A stretch of DNA of 64,000 nt, taken from positions 1 to 64,000 of the forward strand of contig CAIKVT010000072.1 in assembly GCA_903830945.1 (NCBI GenBank), written 5' to 3'. Position 1 is the first letter of the stretch; each line of letters starts with the position of its first letter. Shown one piece after another: positions 9,510 to 19,825 of the stretch. The stretch comes from an uncultured Elusimicrobia bacterium. GTDB taxonomy: Bacteria; Elusimicrobiota; Elusimicrobia; UBA1565; UBA9628. Both the position numbers and the translations under genes were made by a program. The notes beneath the pieces were generated by a model, which ran no database searches, was not told the origin of the DNA, and was given only the letters and a program-made list of their open reading frames with translations.

Positions 9510-10241
9510 TCATTCCCAAGCATCGCTACGGACCCGTTCGCGGGGGATTCCGCGTGCGGACAACTCCTCGGCGAACGCCCGAATCATGGCCGGCGGGCCG
9601 GACAGGTAGTAGGTAGCGGCGGCGGCATCACTCAAAGCGGACCAGACGGCCGCCACGGAAAGGCGCCCCGGTTCCACCCCCTGACCAGGCGCGCCCCCGG
9701 ATTCAGCGAAAAACGCCGCTTGAAGGGTCGGCCGCGCCAACGAAAACTGCTGAAAGAGCCCCCGAAAGAGCAGCAGCCCGGGATGGCGGGCGCCGTAGAA
9801 AAGGCGGACGCGCGAGCCATCGTCGCCTCCGCCAGAAGCATATCCCCGCAAAAAAGCCATGAAAGCGCTCACCCCGGTCCCGCCCGCGATCAGCGCCGCC
9901 TCGGTCCCCGGACCGGCCGTGACCACGAACTCTCCATAGGGCAGCTTAACCCAGACCTCGCTGCCGGCGCGCAGCTCCCTTTCCATGCGCGAAGTAAAGC
10001 GCCCCACAACGGCGTAGAGGATCTCGAGGGCGTCCGTCTCGGCCGAAGGACTCAGGATGGAGAACGCACGAGAGTCCGGCCAGAAGGCGGAGGGCTCGTA
10101 AGGGTCGATGGCGAGGTGCAGGAACTGCCCGGCGGAGAACCGCGGCACGGGGCGCTCGGGCTTGAGCCGGAGCGTGTAGACATGCCCCCCATGGTCGCGG
10201 ACCTCGGACACCGTACAGTTCAGTTTGCGAGGCATGGCCAT
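9510..10241 (-). CDS. FNR-like FAD/NAD(P)H oxidoreductase, probable partner of the RfbH-type dehydratase
   Basis: SRAFSILSPS (RxFS-type FAD site), ALIAGGTGVSAFMAFLR (nucleotide site), YLSGPPAMIRAF; no CxxxxCxxC ferredoxin domain. Confidence 0.75.
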   Translation of the reverse strand: MAMPRKLNCTVSEVRDHGGHVYTLRLKPERPVPRFSAGQFLHLAIDPYEPSAFWPDSRAFSILSPSAETDALEILYAVVGRFTSRMERELRAGSEVWVKLPYGEFVVTAGPGTEAALIAGGTGVSAFMAFLRGYASGGGDDGSRVRLFYGARHPGLLLFRGLFQQFSLARPTLQAAFFAESGGAPGQGVEPGRLSVAAVWSALSDAAAATYYLSGPPAMIRAFAEELSARGIPRERVRSDAWE

Positions 10242-10255
10242 GGCGGCGCGCGGCC

Positions 10256-11578
10256 TCAGCGCTTCTTCATGAAGCCCCGGAAGGCCTCGACCATGTGCTC
10301 GAGCCTCGATGCGTCGAGCCCCGGGTAGACTCCGATGAAGAAGGTTGACTCGGTGATACGGTCGGTATTAACCAGACCGCCGCAGACGCGGTGAGGGATG
10401 TTCAGAAAGGCGGGGTGGCGCAATAGGTTGCCGGCGAAAAGCGCCCGCGTCTCGATCTTGCGTTCCTCGAGATGGCACTGCAATTCGGTCCGCGTGAATC
10501 CAGCGCCCTCACGGACGGTAATGACGAAGCCGAACCAAGCGGGGTCCGCGCCGGGTGTCGGAACAGGCAGCACCAAACGGTCCTCGTAGGGAGCTAGGGC
10601 TTTTCTCAAATACTCGAAGTTCGCCTTGCGCCGGGAGATGAATCCAGGGAGCTTTTGCCATTGTGCGCAACCGATTGCCGCCTGAAGGTCCGTCAGCTTG
10701 AGGTTGTAGCCGATATGCGAATAGACGTATTTGTGGTCAAAGCCCAAGGGAAGCGTCCCGAACTTCTGGGAAAAGCGCTTGCCGCAGGTATTGTTCTCCC
10801 CTCCCGCACAGTAACAATCACGGCCCCAGTCGCGCAGGGAGCGCACGATACGGCCCAACTCATCAGCCTGCTCCCCGGCGGCGATGACACAACCTCCCTC
10901 CCCCATGGTGATGTGATGCGCCGGATAGAAGGAGAAGGTCGCCAGATGGCCGAAGGTGCCAGTCAACCGGCCATGATACGTGGAGCCCAAGGCGTCGCAA
11001 TTATCCTCGACGAGCCACAACCGATGCCGCCGGGCGACCTCCTGCACGACATCGAGGGCGAAAGGATTGCCCATGGTATGAGCCATCATGATGGCCCGGG
11101 TCTTGGGACCCACGGCCTGGGCGATGCGCTCCGGAATGGCCGTGTAATCGCCGATGCCCACGTCCACGAAGACCGGGATAAGCTGGTTCTGCAGGATCGG
11201 CGCGAGCGTAGTGGGGAAGCCCGCGGCCACGGTGATGACCTCGTCGCCGGGCTGGAGCCGTCGCTCGCCCAACTTGGAAGAGGTCAAGGCGGTGAGGGCC
11301 ACGAGGTTGGCGGAAGATCCAGAGTTGACTAGATAAGCCCCGGGCGCGCCGAAGTAGTCGGCGAAGTCCGCCTCGAATCGTTCGGCGAAGCGGTTGGCGG
11401 TCAGGAAAAAATCAAGGACCGCCTCGGTCGCGTAACGCAGCTCCTGACCGTCGAACACCCGGCCCGCGTAATGGACCAAGTCCCGGTCAGCCACGAACGG
11501 CCGCGCATCGAGCTTATCCTGGGCATACTTCTCAACCAGGTCCAGGATCTGCCGTCTGAGGGTCTCCGACTTATCCAT
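10256..11578 (-). CDS. rfbH: CDP-4-keto-6-deoxyglucose-3-dehydrase (RfbH/DdhC/E1 type)
   Basis: FSFYPAHHITMGEGG with His replacing the PLP lysine, and DCYCAGGENNTCGKRF cysteine cluster as in PLP/[2Fe-2S] E1 enzymes. Confidence 0.9.
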   Translation of the reverse strand: MDKSETLRRQILDLVEKYAQDKLDARPFVADRDLVHYAGRVFDGQELRYATEAVLDFFLTANRFAERFEADFADYFGAPGAYLVNSGSSANLVALTALTSSKLGERRLQPGDEVITVAAGFPTTLAPILQNQLIPVFVDVGIGDYTAIPERIAQAVGPKTRAIMMAHTMGNPFALDVVQEVARRHRLWLVEDNCDALGSTYHGRLTGTFGHLATFSFYPAHHITMGEGGCVIAAGEQADELGRIVRSLRDWGRDCYCAGGENNTCGKRFSQKFGTLPLGFDHKYVYSHIGYNLKLTDLQAAIGCAQWQKLPGFISRRKANFEYLRKALAPYEDRLVLPVPTPGADPAWFGFVITVREGAGFTRTELQCHLEERKIETRALFAGNLLRHPAFLNIPHRVCGGLVNTDRITESTFFIGVYPGLDASRLEHMVEAFRGFMKKR

Positions 11579-11618
11579 ACAGACCTATGATAACATAAGG
11601 CCGATGCGCGCGCTCCGT

Positions 11619-14213
11619 CTACTTCTTCGAGTGGATGATCTCGAAACGCGGCGACCCGTTCTCGGGCTGGTAGCCGGGCAGGGGCGGCGGAACGGCTTTA
11701 AGCCGACCCTCGGACCGTATCTTCTGATCTAAAACGGCCAAGTTGGTCTTGGCTTGCGCGAAACCCGGGTTGAGCGCCAGGGCGCGCTGGTAGGCCTTCT
11801 CGGCGTCCCGCCAGCGCTCCATCATGAAATAGGCATTAGCCAAGTTCGTATAAGCCTCGGCGGATTCGTGCTTGTGCATAGGCGCCTCGCCCGGGAGCGC
11901 CACATAGGGCTGGTAGGAGAGGATGCTTTTGCGAAGATAGCCTAGAGCCAGCAGGGCGGGATCCACCGTGCATTTGGGCGCGTTGATCAGCATCTCGTAA
12001 GTCTCAGCGGCTTTCATGAAGTTGGCCCTGGCCTCGTCCTTGCGGCCCTGCTGCTGGGCCCGCTGGGCCCAGATCATATAGACCTGCCCGATGCGGAAAT
12101 AATTCGGCTCGAAGACCGGGTCGACGGCCTGATACATGTAAAAACGCGTAAGCGCCTTCCTGAGGTAAAGGTCGCCCTCCTCGACCCGGCCCTGGTTCAT
12201 AGCCCACTCCGCCCGGCGCATATGCAGGTTTCCGACCTGATGATGCATCTGGACGTAGTTGGGGGCCAACCGACGCACGTACTCGTAGGAATCCAGCGCG
12301 CGCTCATAATCGTCACGAGACACGTTGTTGGTATCACCCCAGCCCGGGTTGTAGACCTTGCGCATGTCAAACCGATCGTTGTAAACGTTGCCCATGAAAT
12401 ACATGGACATGACGAAGTTGGGATTCAGCTTCCTGACCTTGAGGTAGTTGGCCAGGGCGTCGTCCCAACGCCGCTCCTTGGAGAAGTAGATGGCGATGTT
12501 ATGGTCCACATCGGCCTTAAAGTAGCCCCAGAATTGATACAGAGGCAAGAGCATGCACGCGATCATGAGGGGCACGGCTGGGTTCTCGGAGAGATAGCTC
12601 AGGTAGACAAAAACGCCGCCCAAGGACAGGAGACATCCGGCGAATATCCCCCACGCCAACCACCACTGCAGGAGTTCTCCTCCCATGGGCAGACGCCCCA
12701 GCGGCCCTTGCACGCCGGAGAAATCGGAGAGCAGCAAAAACCCCACGTAGAACAGGCCTCCCCACGCCGCGAGGCGCGCGGGCCAGATCAGGAACTCACC
12801 GATCAGTTTCCAAACGGAAGAGGTGCTGGCCGGATCGGATGCCGCGGCGCCCCGCAAATCATGGAGCTCATAGAGAGCCTTGCCGCGGGCAAGATTGACG
12901 ATCGTGCCCGACAGAAGCCCCAGGTAGACCCCGCTGGAGACGAAACGCAGGCTCACGTCGAAGCAGTTATGGCCGAGCATGCCCATGAAGGCGATCATAT
13001 AACCGACCAAGTCGTAAGCGCGCGGTGGAGCTCGACCGTCCTTGGTGGAGAAAAGCGTGGAGAGCTGTCCTAATGAACGGAAGCCCACGACCAGCGTGCT
13101 CAAGGCCAACCAGATGAAGACACCGAAGCCCAGGATGCCGTTGTCGAAGAACTCCTCGAGGTACTCGTCCTCGGAATGGTCGGTCTCCGTATTGTGTTTG
13201 CCTTCGATGTGGAAGATGGGCGGCCGCCGGAAAGCGGGATAGATGGGAGGGAAGCTCCCCAGGCCCGTGCCGATCCAGGGGTGGGTCATGATCATCTCCC
13301 AGGTCGCCTCCCAGGTGAAGAGCCGGAAGTTGACGGAAACGACGCGCGCCTGCAAGTCCTTGGCCACATAGCCAAGGAACCCCAGGACCCCGATCGCCAC
13401 GACGGAGAGGACAACCTTACGAAAGGGCGCCACGACCACGGAAAAATAGATGAAGGCAACGGCGCCGAAGAGGAAGATGACCAGGGCGAATCCCAACCAC
13501 GCGCCCTTGGTCCCGGTCATGAGCAGATCCACCACCAGCATGGCCATCAGAGGGATGAGGCTGAAGCGGCGGGTCTTGAGGTACTGGGTCAACAGGATGG
13601 GGAAGATGATGACCAGGAAGTCCCCGAAGAAATTCGGGTTGCCGTAGGTGGAGAAGACGCGCGAACCGAATGCCCCGCGCCAGATGAAAGGGTCGATGCC
13701 GTTTCCCACCCCGGAAGGGAACCAGGTGATGTCGACCCATTGCAGAAAACCGTAGCCCACCGCGATCCAAGCGGTGAGAATGAGGATGTCGGTCAGCCGC
13801 TCCATCGCCCGGGCGTCGAACTCGTAAATGACGATGAGCGCCGCAGTCATGAAGAAGCAATGCCGCAGGAAGAAGTCCACGCTGGCCATGTGGTAGGGCG
13901 CGTGGGCAAAAGAGAGGATGCCCACCAGCAAATAGGCCAAGAACGGCGAAAGGCAGACCAAGTCGTCCTTGTTGAAGACCCCCCAGCCCGCCTCCAACAG
14001 ACGCGCGGCCCACAGGGCCAACAGCGCCGCCCCGCCCATCTGCATGACCGTGATCTTGACCTGGGCCGAATCGTAGGTGCGCAGGTAGAACAAAGACGAG
14101 ATGAGGCAATAGAGGATGGGCAGCCACCAGACGATCGCCTTATGGGAGAAGGCCTCCGCCGTCACCGAGGCGGACGCCCTACGCTGGTCCTTGGCGGCCT
14201 TACGATCAGCCAT
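11619..14213 (-). CDS. O-antigen-ligase-like membrane protein with C-terminal TPR repeats
   Basis: Polytopic N-terminus with THPWIGTGLGSFPPIYPAF region; C-terminal TPRs (EAYTNLANAYFMMERWRDAEKAYQRALALNPGFAQAKTNLAVL). Confidence 0.8.
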   Translation of the reverse strand: MADRKAAKDQRRASASVTAEAFSHKAIVWWLPILYCLISSLFYLRTYDSAQVKITVMQMGGAALLALWAARLLEAGWGVFNKDDLVCLSPFLAYLLVGILSFAHAPYHMASVDFFLRHCFFMTAALIVIYEFDARAMERLTDILILTAWIAVGYGFLQWVDITWFPSGVGNGIDPFIWRGAFGSRVFSTYGNPNFFGDFLVIIFPILLTQYLKTRRFSLIPLMAMLVVDLLMTGTKGAWLGFALVIFLFGAVAFIYFSVVVAPFRKVVLSVVAIGVLGFLGYVAKDLQARVVSVNFRLFTWEATWEMIMTHPWIGTGLGSFPPIYPAFRRPPIFHIEGKHNTETDHSEDEYLEEFFDNGILGFGVFIWLALSTLVVGFRSLGQLSTLFSTKDGRAPPRAYDLVGYMIAFMGMLGHNCFDVSLRFVSSGVYLGLLSGTIVNLARGKALYELHDLRGAAASDPASTSSVWKLIGEFLIWPARLAAWGGLFYVGFLLLSDFSGVQGPLGRLPMGGELLQWWLAWGIFAGCLLSLGGVFVYLSYLSENPAVPLMIACMLLPLYQFWGYFKADVDHNIAIYFSKERRWDDALANYLKVRKLNPNFVMSMYFMGNVYNDRFDMRKVYNPGWGDTNNVSRDDYERALDSYEYVRRLAPNYVQMHHQVGNLHMRRAEWAMNQGRVEEGDLYLRKALTRFYMYQAVDPVFEPNYFRIGQVYMIWAQRAQQQGRKDEARANFMKAAETYEMLINAPKCTVDPALLALGYLRKSILSYQPYVALPGEAPMHKHESAEAYTNLANAYFMMERWRDAEKAYQRALALNPGFAQAKTNLAVLDQKIRSEGRLKAVPPPLPGYQPENGSPRFEIIHSKK

Positions 14214-14241
14214 GCGCGGTCATTCTAGCAATTTCCCATCG

Positions 14242-15909
14242 TCATGGTTCCAAACGATAGATGCGCAGGGACGGCCCGGCCAGCTCAGCGGGGACGGGCG
14301 CAAACGCCGCCTCCAGCCGCGCCTGGACGGGGAGTTCGCGGAAGAAGGCGGCCAGTTCAGGAGAGTGTCCGGGGGCGGCCCCGAAACTCGAGGTCACGAT
14401 CCAGCCGGCCTTGACGGCGCGGGCGGCGGAGATCCCCGGCCGCAGGTCCACCATAGGCGCGTCGGCTTGCGAGAGCTCGACCTGCTTGGGATGGTAAGTC
14501 CCCAGGTCCCGCGCCGAGCGCAGGATGCGGTAGATCCGGTAGCCTCCGCCCGGATGAGAGCGTGCCATGCCCCCAAAAAGGCGGGCCCGCGGCGAACCCG
14601 CGGCATGGGTCCTCTGGGCGAGTTCCTCGAGCTCCTCGCGCACCATCGCCAGATCGGGGGATGCATCGGGCTCATCCAAGATCAGCGTCGCGCCCTGGGG
14701 AACATGCTCAAGGACCCAGGACCGGGCGAGCTGACGCGTGTCGGGCAGGCGCATATCGCGGTCCTGCCGCGCGCACTGGACGATGCCGGGGCCCACGACC
14801 AGAGCGGCCGCCAGAAGTCCGACCCAACGAGCGCGCCCACGCGCGCACAGCGCCAGACCATCCGACGCCAGCAAAGCCCATCCCGGCAGCACGGCCAGCA
14901 GGTAACGCGGCCAGCCTCCGTCCGGATTGGCGCTCAAGACCAGGACATAAAGCAGGACGGGCAGTCCCAAGAGCGCGGCGCGGCGCGGATCCCTGAATAA
15001 CAGGAAGGCCAGGCCCAGCAAGGCCGCGGCGCCGGCCACGGACCAGGTCCCGGCGAAGTGCGCCAGATTAGCCAAGACCTGCCGGGCGACCGACCAATGG
15101 CTCCACGCCCCCATCGCGGCGAGCGCGGTCGGGCTGCGCATGCTGGTCCAGAACCAGAAATTGCGCCAATCGAGCAGGATGTAAGGCGAGGCGGCGAAGA
15201 AGGCCGCGACGACGCAGGCCAAGCCCTCGCCGAGCCAGCACGCGGGCAGACGCCGCGCTCCCAACCCCCAGGCCAACGGCAGAAGGAACGCCGCAGGAAC
15301 GGCCGTGAACTGCGAGGACGCGGCTAGTCCGAGCATGACGCCGCAGAGCCAGCAATCGCGGCGCTCTCCCGATAGAAAAAGTCTCAGCGCGAAGAACCAG
15401 GCCGCGCAGGCGAAAAAAAACATCAGCATGTCGGGCTTGCAAGAATGAGCGGCCTCGTTGACAACCGGAGCGAAGGCCAAAAGCAATGCCGCCCAAGACG
15501 CGCGGCCCTCCCGGTCGTCCGGATTCTCGACGCGCCACAACCAGACCAGCGCCCCCAGCGAGAACCCCGCGGCCAAAAGGCGCCCAATCAGATAAAAGCC
15601 TTCAGGATGCCAGCCATAGAGCCCGACGAAGTCCGCCACGCCGTGCCGCAGGCCCAGGACGGACCAGCAGAGGAAATAAACGCCATAAACGCAGGCCAGA
15701 AAATAGGGCCAGAGACTGGGGTACTTGAACGCGTAGGGATGCAAAGAGCCGCCCCCGAAGGACACGGCCAGATTGACGACATGCGGTTCGTCGGCGTTGA
15801 AGATAGCAGGCAGACCCCAGCGGATGCCGGCTAGGCGCACCAGGGTCGCAACAAGCAGAGCCGCCCAGAGCCACCAGGGTATCCGCGGTCCGTCCTTGAA
15901 GCGCCCCAC
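14242..15909 (-). CDS. GT39/ArnT-like membrane glycosyltransferase
   Basis: RWGLPAIFNADEPHVVNLAVSF N-terminus with many TM helices. Confidence 0.7.
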   Translation of the reverse strand: MGRFKDGPRIPWWLWAALLVATLVRLAGIRWGLPAIFNADEPHVVNLAVSFGGGSLHPYAFKYPSLWPYFLACVYGVYFLCWSVLGLRHGVADFVGLYGWHPEGFYLIGRLLAAGFSLGALVWLWRVENPDDREGRASWAALLLAFAPVVNEAAHSCKPDMLMFFFACAAWFFALRLFLSGERRDCWLCGVMLGLAASSQFTAVPAAFLLPLAWGLGARRLPACWLGEGLACVVAAFFAASPYILLDWRNFWFWTSMRSPTALAAMGAWSHWSVARQVLANLAHFAGTWSVAGAAALLGLAFLLFRDPRRAALLGLPVLLYVLVLSANPDGGWPRYLLAVLPGWALLASDGLALCARGRARWVGLLAAALVVGPGIVQCARQDRDMRLPDTRQLARSWVLEHVPQGATLILDEPDASPDLAMVREELEELAQRTHAAGSPRARLFGGMARSHPGGGYRIYRILRSARDLGTYHPKQVELSQADAPMVDLRPGISAARAVKAGWIVTSSFGAAPGHSPELAAFFRELPVQARLEAAFAPVPAELAGPSLRIYRLEP

Positions 15910-15915
15910 GGCGGC

Positions 15916-17328
15916 TCAGGCCTTCTTTCTGCCCACCGCGAGGATCACCAGCCCGAAGCGAATGTCCCAGCGCGCCAGCCAGCGCACCAGGAAATGAAGC
16001 TTGCCGAAGACCGAGAGCTGAAAATCCGAGATGAGCCGACACTGGAACACCTTCCCATTGAGCCACCAGCCCGGCACGGCGATGGGATTGTAAAAGCGCA
16101 GGGCCTCAACCTCGAAGCCAGCCGCGACAAGCTTGCCGCGCACGTCGACGGCATCGTAACGACGACGGTGGCCCAGCGCCTGATCCATCGTGCCGAAGAG
16201 GGACTGATGCGCCGGCAGCATCAGGAGTACCCGTCCCCCGGGCTTGAGCAGCCGAAAGATGGTGCCCAAGGCGGCGGCGTCGTCATGAATGTGCTCAAGG
16301 ACCTGGAAGCAGACCACGCTGTCAAAGCTCTCGCTAAGATCCGCCGGAACCGCTTCCGCGCGGGCCAGATCGAGGGCCCTGGCCTGGACATAGCCCCAGC
16401 CGTGGTAGGTGCGCCCAAGCATCTCGACGTGGCCGGAATCCGCATCGCTCAAGACCAGCCGATCGCGGTCGAGCAGCAGGCGTGAAACGTTGCCCACGCC
16501 CGCCCCCACCTCGATGACCTCGCGGCCCAAATAGGGGGCGATCTGCGCGAACAAGAAGAGATTGTACTGCCCGGCCAGGGCCATATTTCGCAAAGTCTGC
16601 TCGCTGGCGGAGCGCGGACCCTGATCGCTGGAAAGCCAGGCCCGGACCATGGCCAGAGTGCCGGTGACGGCGTCCTTGAACCGGATCTTTTTGCCCTCCT
16701 CATGGGTGCGCCCCTCGTAGCCGATGGGCACCTCGTAGATGCGGCAGCCGAGGCGGGCGATCTTAATGGTCACTTCAGGCTCAAATCCAAAGCCGCGCGA
16801 ACGCATATCCAGACGGCGCAGCATGTCTGCGGGGAATACCTTATAACAGGTCCAGACATCGGTGAGATTCAAGTCGGAGAAGAGGTTGCACCAGAGAGTG
16901 AGCAGTTGATTGGCGACAGCGTGCCAGAAGAGCAGCACCCGCCGGGTCGAGCCGCCGCAGAACCGGCTGCCATAGACCACGTCGGCCCTGCCGTCGGCCA
17001 GCGGTGCGAGCAAGGCGGCGTAATCTTTCGGGTTGTACTCTAGGTCCGCGTCCTGGATGAGCACCACGTCGCCGGTGACGCAGGCCAGGCCCGCCTTGAT
17101 GGCCGCGCCCTTCCCCTCATTGACCGTTTTATAAACGACGCGGAAGGGGACCTTGTGAGAAGCGTAGCGGGACTTGATTTCTTCAAGACGGGCGGTGCTG
17201 CCGTCTTGGGATCCATCGTCTACGGCTACGACCTCGTGCAGAAGTTCGCTCTGCTCATAGACCCGGCGCACCAGCTCGCGCAAAGTCCAGCGTTCGTTGT
17301 AGACCGGGATGAGGACGCTGACTTTCAT
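15916..17328 (-). CDS. Bifunctional glycosyltransferase family 2 / class I SAM methyltransferase
   Basis: MKVSVLIPVYNERWTL...AVDDGSQDGS...DADLEY (GT2) followed by VIEVGAGVGNVSRLLLD...FDSVVCFQVLEHIHDD (methyltransferase) in one ORF. Confidence 0.85.
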   Translation of the reverse strand: MKVSVLIPVYNERWTLRELVRRVYEQSELLHEVVAVDDGSQDGSTARLEEIKSRYASHKVPFRVVYKTVNEGKGAAIKAGLACVTGDVVLIQDADLEYNPKDYAALLAPLADGRADVVYGSRFCGGSTRRVLLFWHAVANQLLTLWCNLFSDLNLTDVWTCYKVFPADMLRRLDMRSRGFGFEPEVTIKIARLGCRIYEVPIGYEGRTHEEGKKIRFKDAVTGTLAMVRAWLSSDQGPRSASEQTLRNMALAGQYNLFLFAQIAPYLGREVIEVGAGVGNVSRLLLDRDRLVLSDADSGHVEMLGRTYHGWGYVQARALDLARAEAVPADLSESFDSVVCFQVLEHIHDDAAALGTIFRLLKPGGRVLLMLPAHQSLFGTMDQALGHRRRYDAVDVRGKLVAAGFEVEALRFYNPIAVPGWWLNGKVFQCRLISDFQLSVFGKLHFLVRWLARWDIRFGLVILAVGRKKA

Positions 17329-17395
17329 AAGGCGATGGACATTATAGCGCATCTCGGAGGCCTATTTTGAGGATACAAATTAGCTAAAATGCTAG

Positions 17396-19825
17396 GTGAG
17401 ACGAAGAATGAACGACACATTGGAGTTGACGGTTCTGATTCCGACCCTCAATGAAGGCGCGCATCTGGCGCAAGTGCTCGCCGGCGTACGCACTGCTGTC
17501 GGGGAGTTAACCAGCGCTTTTGAAATCCTAATCGTCGACGGAGGCTCCCGCGACGCGACCGTGGCCGCGGCCGAGACGGCGGGAGCACGCGTGGTGCGCC
17601 AACGCGGCCGAGGCTTCGGCGCCGCCATTCGGGAAGGCCTGCAGCTCGCGCAGGGCCGATGGGTCCTGACCATGGACGCGGACGGCTCCCACCCGGCGCG
17701 CTATTTCCAAGGGCTCTGGGCTCGCCGGGAAAACAGCGACTTGGTCATCGCCTCGCGCTTCGTGCCCGGCGGCGGAGCCGACATGCCCTGGCATCGCTAT
17801 ATCCTGAGCCGCCTACTCAATGCGGCATCGCGGCGCGTCCTGGACTTCCCCATCAGGGACAGCTCCAGCGGCCTGCGCCTCTACCGGCGTGAAGCCATGC
17901 TGGGACTGCCTCTGGCGGCCGAGGACTTTTCCATCCAGCAGGAGGCCCTGGCACACCTGCTCGCCAACCAAGGCCGGGCCGAGGAGATCCCGTTTTTCTA
18001 TGAGCCGCGCCTGGGGGGGCAATCCAAGGCGGATATCTGGCTTCTGGCGCGCCGCTATTTACGCATGCTGTGGACTCTCAAAAAGATACGCGGCGGCCGC
18101 GCGGAGTGGACGGCACTGACTTCGGTCCTGGTCCTTGGCCTAGGCCTAGGCCTGTGGGGCCTGGGCTGGGGCTTGCCGGGAGCAGGCCGCCTGCGCGCCC
18201 TGGCCGACGGCCGACCGACTCCGGCCGTGGCTCAAGAACTGGAAGATCGCTGGTCCGCGCTCTACGCGGATCTGCGCCGATCCCACGAAGAGATGCGCCG
18301 CGAGGAACCAGTGACCCGCTTGCAGGGCTTCCAGGAGATTGCGCCGGGCTGGACCTCCCCCCCCCAGCCCTTGATCAATTCCTACCGATCTTTCCTCTTA
18401 CAAGCGGACAATCCGGATGAAAAAAAATCTTTCATCATCCTCTCTCAGATGAGACCCTGGAAACTGGAATTCCAACCGCTCTATATCCAGTACGGTGGAG
18501 CCTTCATCTATCCCTTGGGCGCCTTCCTCAAGGCCCTGTCCTGGCTGCACGCCGTCACGCTCGTGCCGGAGCTTCGCCATTACCTCCAACAGCCGGAAGA
18601 CATGCGCCGGCTTTATCTGGCCGGCCGGGTCTTCATCCTCCTATTCCATCTAGGCAGCCTGGCGCTCTTATTCAACCTGGGCCGACGTCTCTCCGGCTGG
18701 CGCACGGGCCTGGCCGCTGCGGCGTTCTGGACCCTCTGCCCAATTGCCGTGATCAACGGCCACACGATCAAGCCTCATGATTACTCCGTCTTCTGGGTCT
18801 TGGCGGCGGCACGTCTCATGTTGAGCGCCTATGATGAAGGGACGCGAAAGCGCTATCTTTGGTGCGGCGCTTGCGCGGGCCTGGCACTAGGCGCCAACTT
18901 CACCCTGGGGGCCCTGCTCATCCTGCCGCTATTAGCCTGGGCAGGCCGGAAACTGGAGACTCGCGCCGCCTCCGGAGAAGGCGCCTGGGCCCTGGCCGGC
19001 ATCGCCACCTCGGCGGCCGTGTGCCTGGCCCTTAATCCTTACTTAGCCATCTCTCCACGGGCCTACGCCTGGGAAACGACGATATACGGCATCCCCCCAA
19101 GCCTTAAGATGGCCATGACCGGACTGCCGCTCATGCTGGCCAATTCCATCCCAGGAGTCGGCCTGTTCCTGTGCGCACTGGCATTGACCGGAGCCATCAC
19201 GGCTTTGGCGCGGACCGGTCCCAAGCGGCTTCTGGCCCTGGCCTTGTGGCTGACCACCGCCACGCTCTGTTGGAGATTTGCAGGGCTCATGGCGGATCGC
19301 ACCATTCTGCGCCTTTATCTGCCGATGCTGGCCCTGGGCATCTTGCTGGGGGCCGATTTTATCGCCGACCTAGCGCGCCCGCGCTTCTGGAAAGCCGCCA
19401 TCTTGGCCGCCCTTCTGATGGAAAACGGTTGGCGCGCTCTGGTGATCCTGGACAACGCCCAGCGGGCGGCGGGAGCCGACGCCACCCGGGCGCAGGCCGC
19501 GGATTGGATCGAGGCCCATATACCGGCAGGCTCCTCGGTGGGACTGCTGCGCTACCCGGAGCCAGCGCACACTCCCCCCTTCCGTTTCAACCGCTACCGT
19601 CTAGTCCTTTTTGACTCGCCCACCTGCCTGCCCGCGGGACGAGAGCCCGATTTCATCGTGGCCGACGAGATGATCCGCGGCGCGATGGAAAACTGGCTTG
19701 GAAAGGATTACGACCAAATTCAAGCTTTTCAGCCCTGGCGGGCCCTATGGGCAGACCGCTCCATGGAAGACTACGGGATCAACAACGGCATGTTCGTATA
19801 TCGGCGTCGAGGCGCCAAGATTTGA
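17396..19825 (+). CDS. Fusion of GT2 (polyprenyl-phosphate glycosyltransferase-like) with polytopic GT39-like domain
   Basis: LTVLIPTLNEGAHLAQVL...ILIVDGGSRDAT...TMDADGSHP then a long multi-TM region; start could be ATG at 17408. Confidence 0.8.
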   Translation: MRRRMNDTLELTVLIPTLNEGAHLAQVLAGVRTAVGELTSAFEILIVDGGSRDATVAAAETAGARVVRQRGRGFGAAIREGLQLAQGRWVLTMDADGSHPARYFQGLWARRENSDLVIASRFVPGGGADMPWHRYILSRLLNAASRRVLDFPIRDSSSGLRLYRREAMLGLPLAAEDFSIQQEALAHLLANQGRAEEIPFFYEPRLGGQSKADIWLLARRYLRMLWTLKKIRGGRAEWTALTSVLVLGLGLGLWGLGWGLPGAGRLRALADGRPTPAVAQELEDRWSALYADLRRSHEEMRREEPVTRLQGFQEIAPGWTSPPQPLINSYRSFLLQADNPDEKKSFIILSQMRPWKLEFQPLYIQYGGAFIYPLGAFLKALSWLHAVTLVPELRHYLQQPEDMRRLYLAGRVFILLFHLGSLALLFNLGRRLSGWRTGLAAAAFWTLCPIAVINGHTIKPHDYSVFWVLAAARLMLSAYDEGTRKRYLWCGACAGLALGANFTLGALLILPLLAWAGRKLETRAASGEGAWALAGIATSAAVCLALNPYLAISPRAYAWETTIYGIPPSLKMAMTGLPLMLANSIPGVGLFLCALALTGAITALARTGPKRLLALALWLTTATLCWRFAGLMADRTILRLYLPMLALGILLGADFIADLARPRFWKAAILAALLMENGWRALVILDNAQRAAGADATRAQAADWIEAHIPAGSSVGLLRYPEPAHTPPFRFNRYRLVLFDSPTCLPAGREPDFIVADEMIRGAMENWLGKDYDQIQAFQPWRALWADRSMEDYGINNGMFVYRRRGAKI

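Noticed and set aside
13176-14228. 350-aa plus-strand ORF opposite the O-antigen-ligase/TPR gene
   Set aside because: Low-complexity His/Asp/Glu/Gly composition, antisense to a well-supported gene
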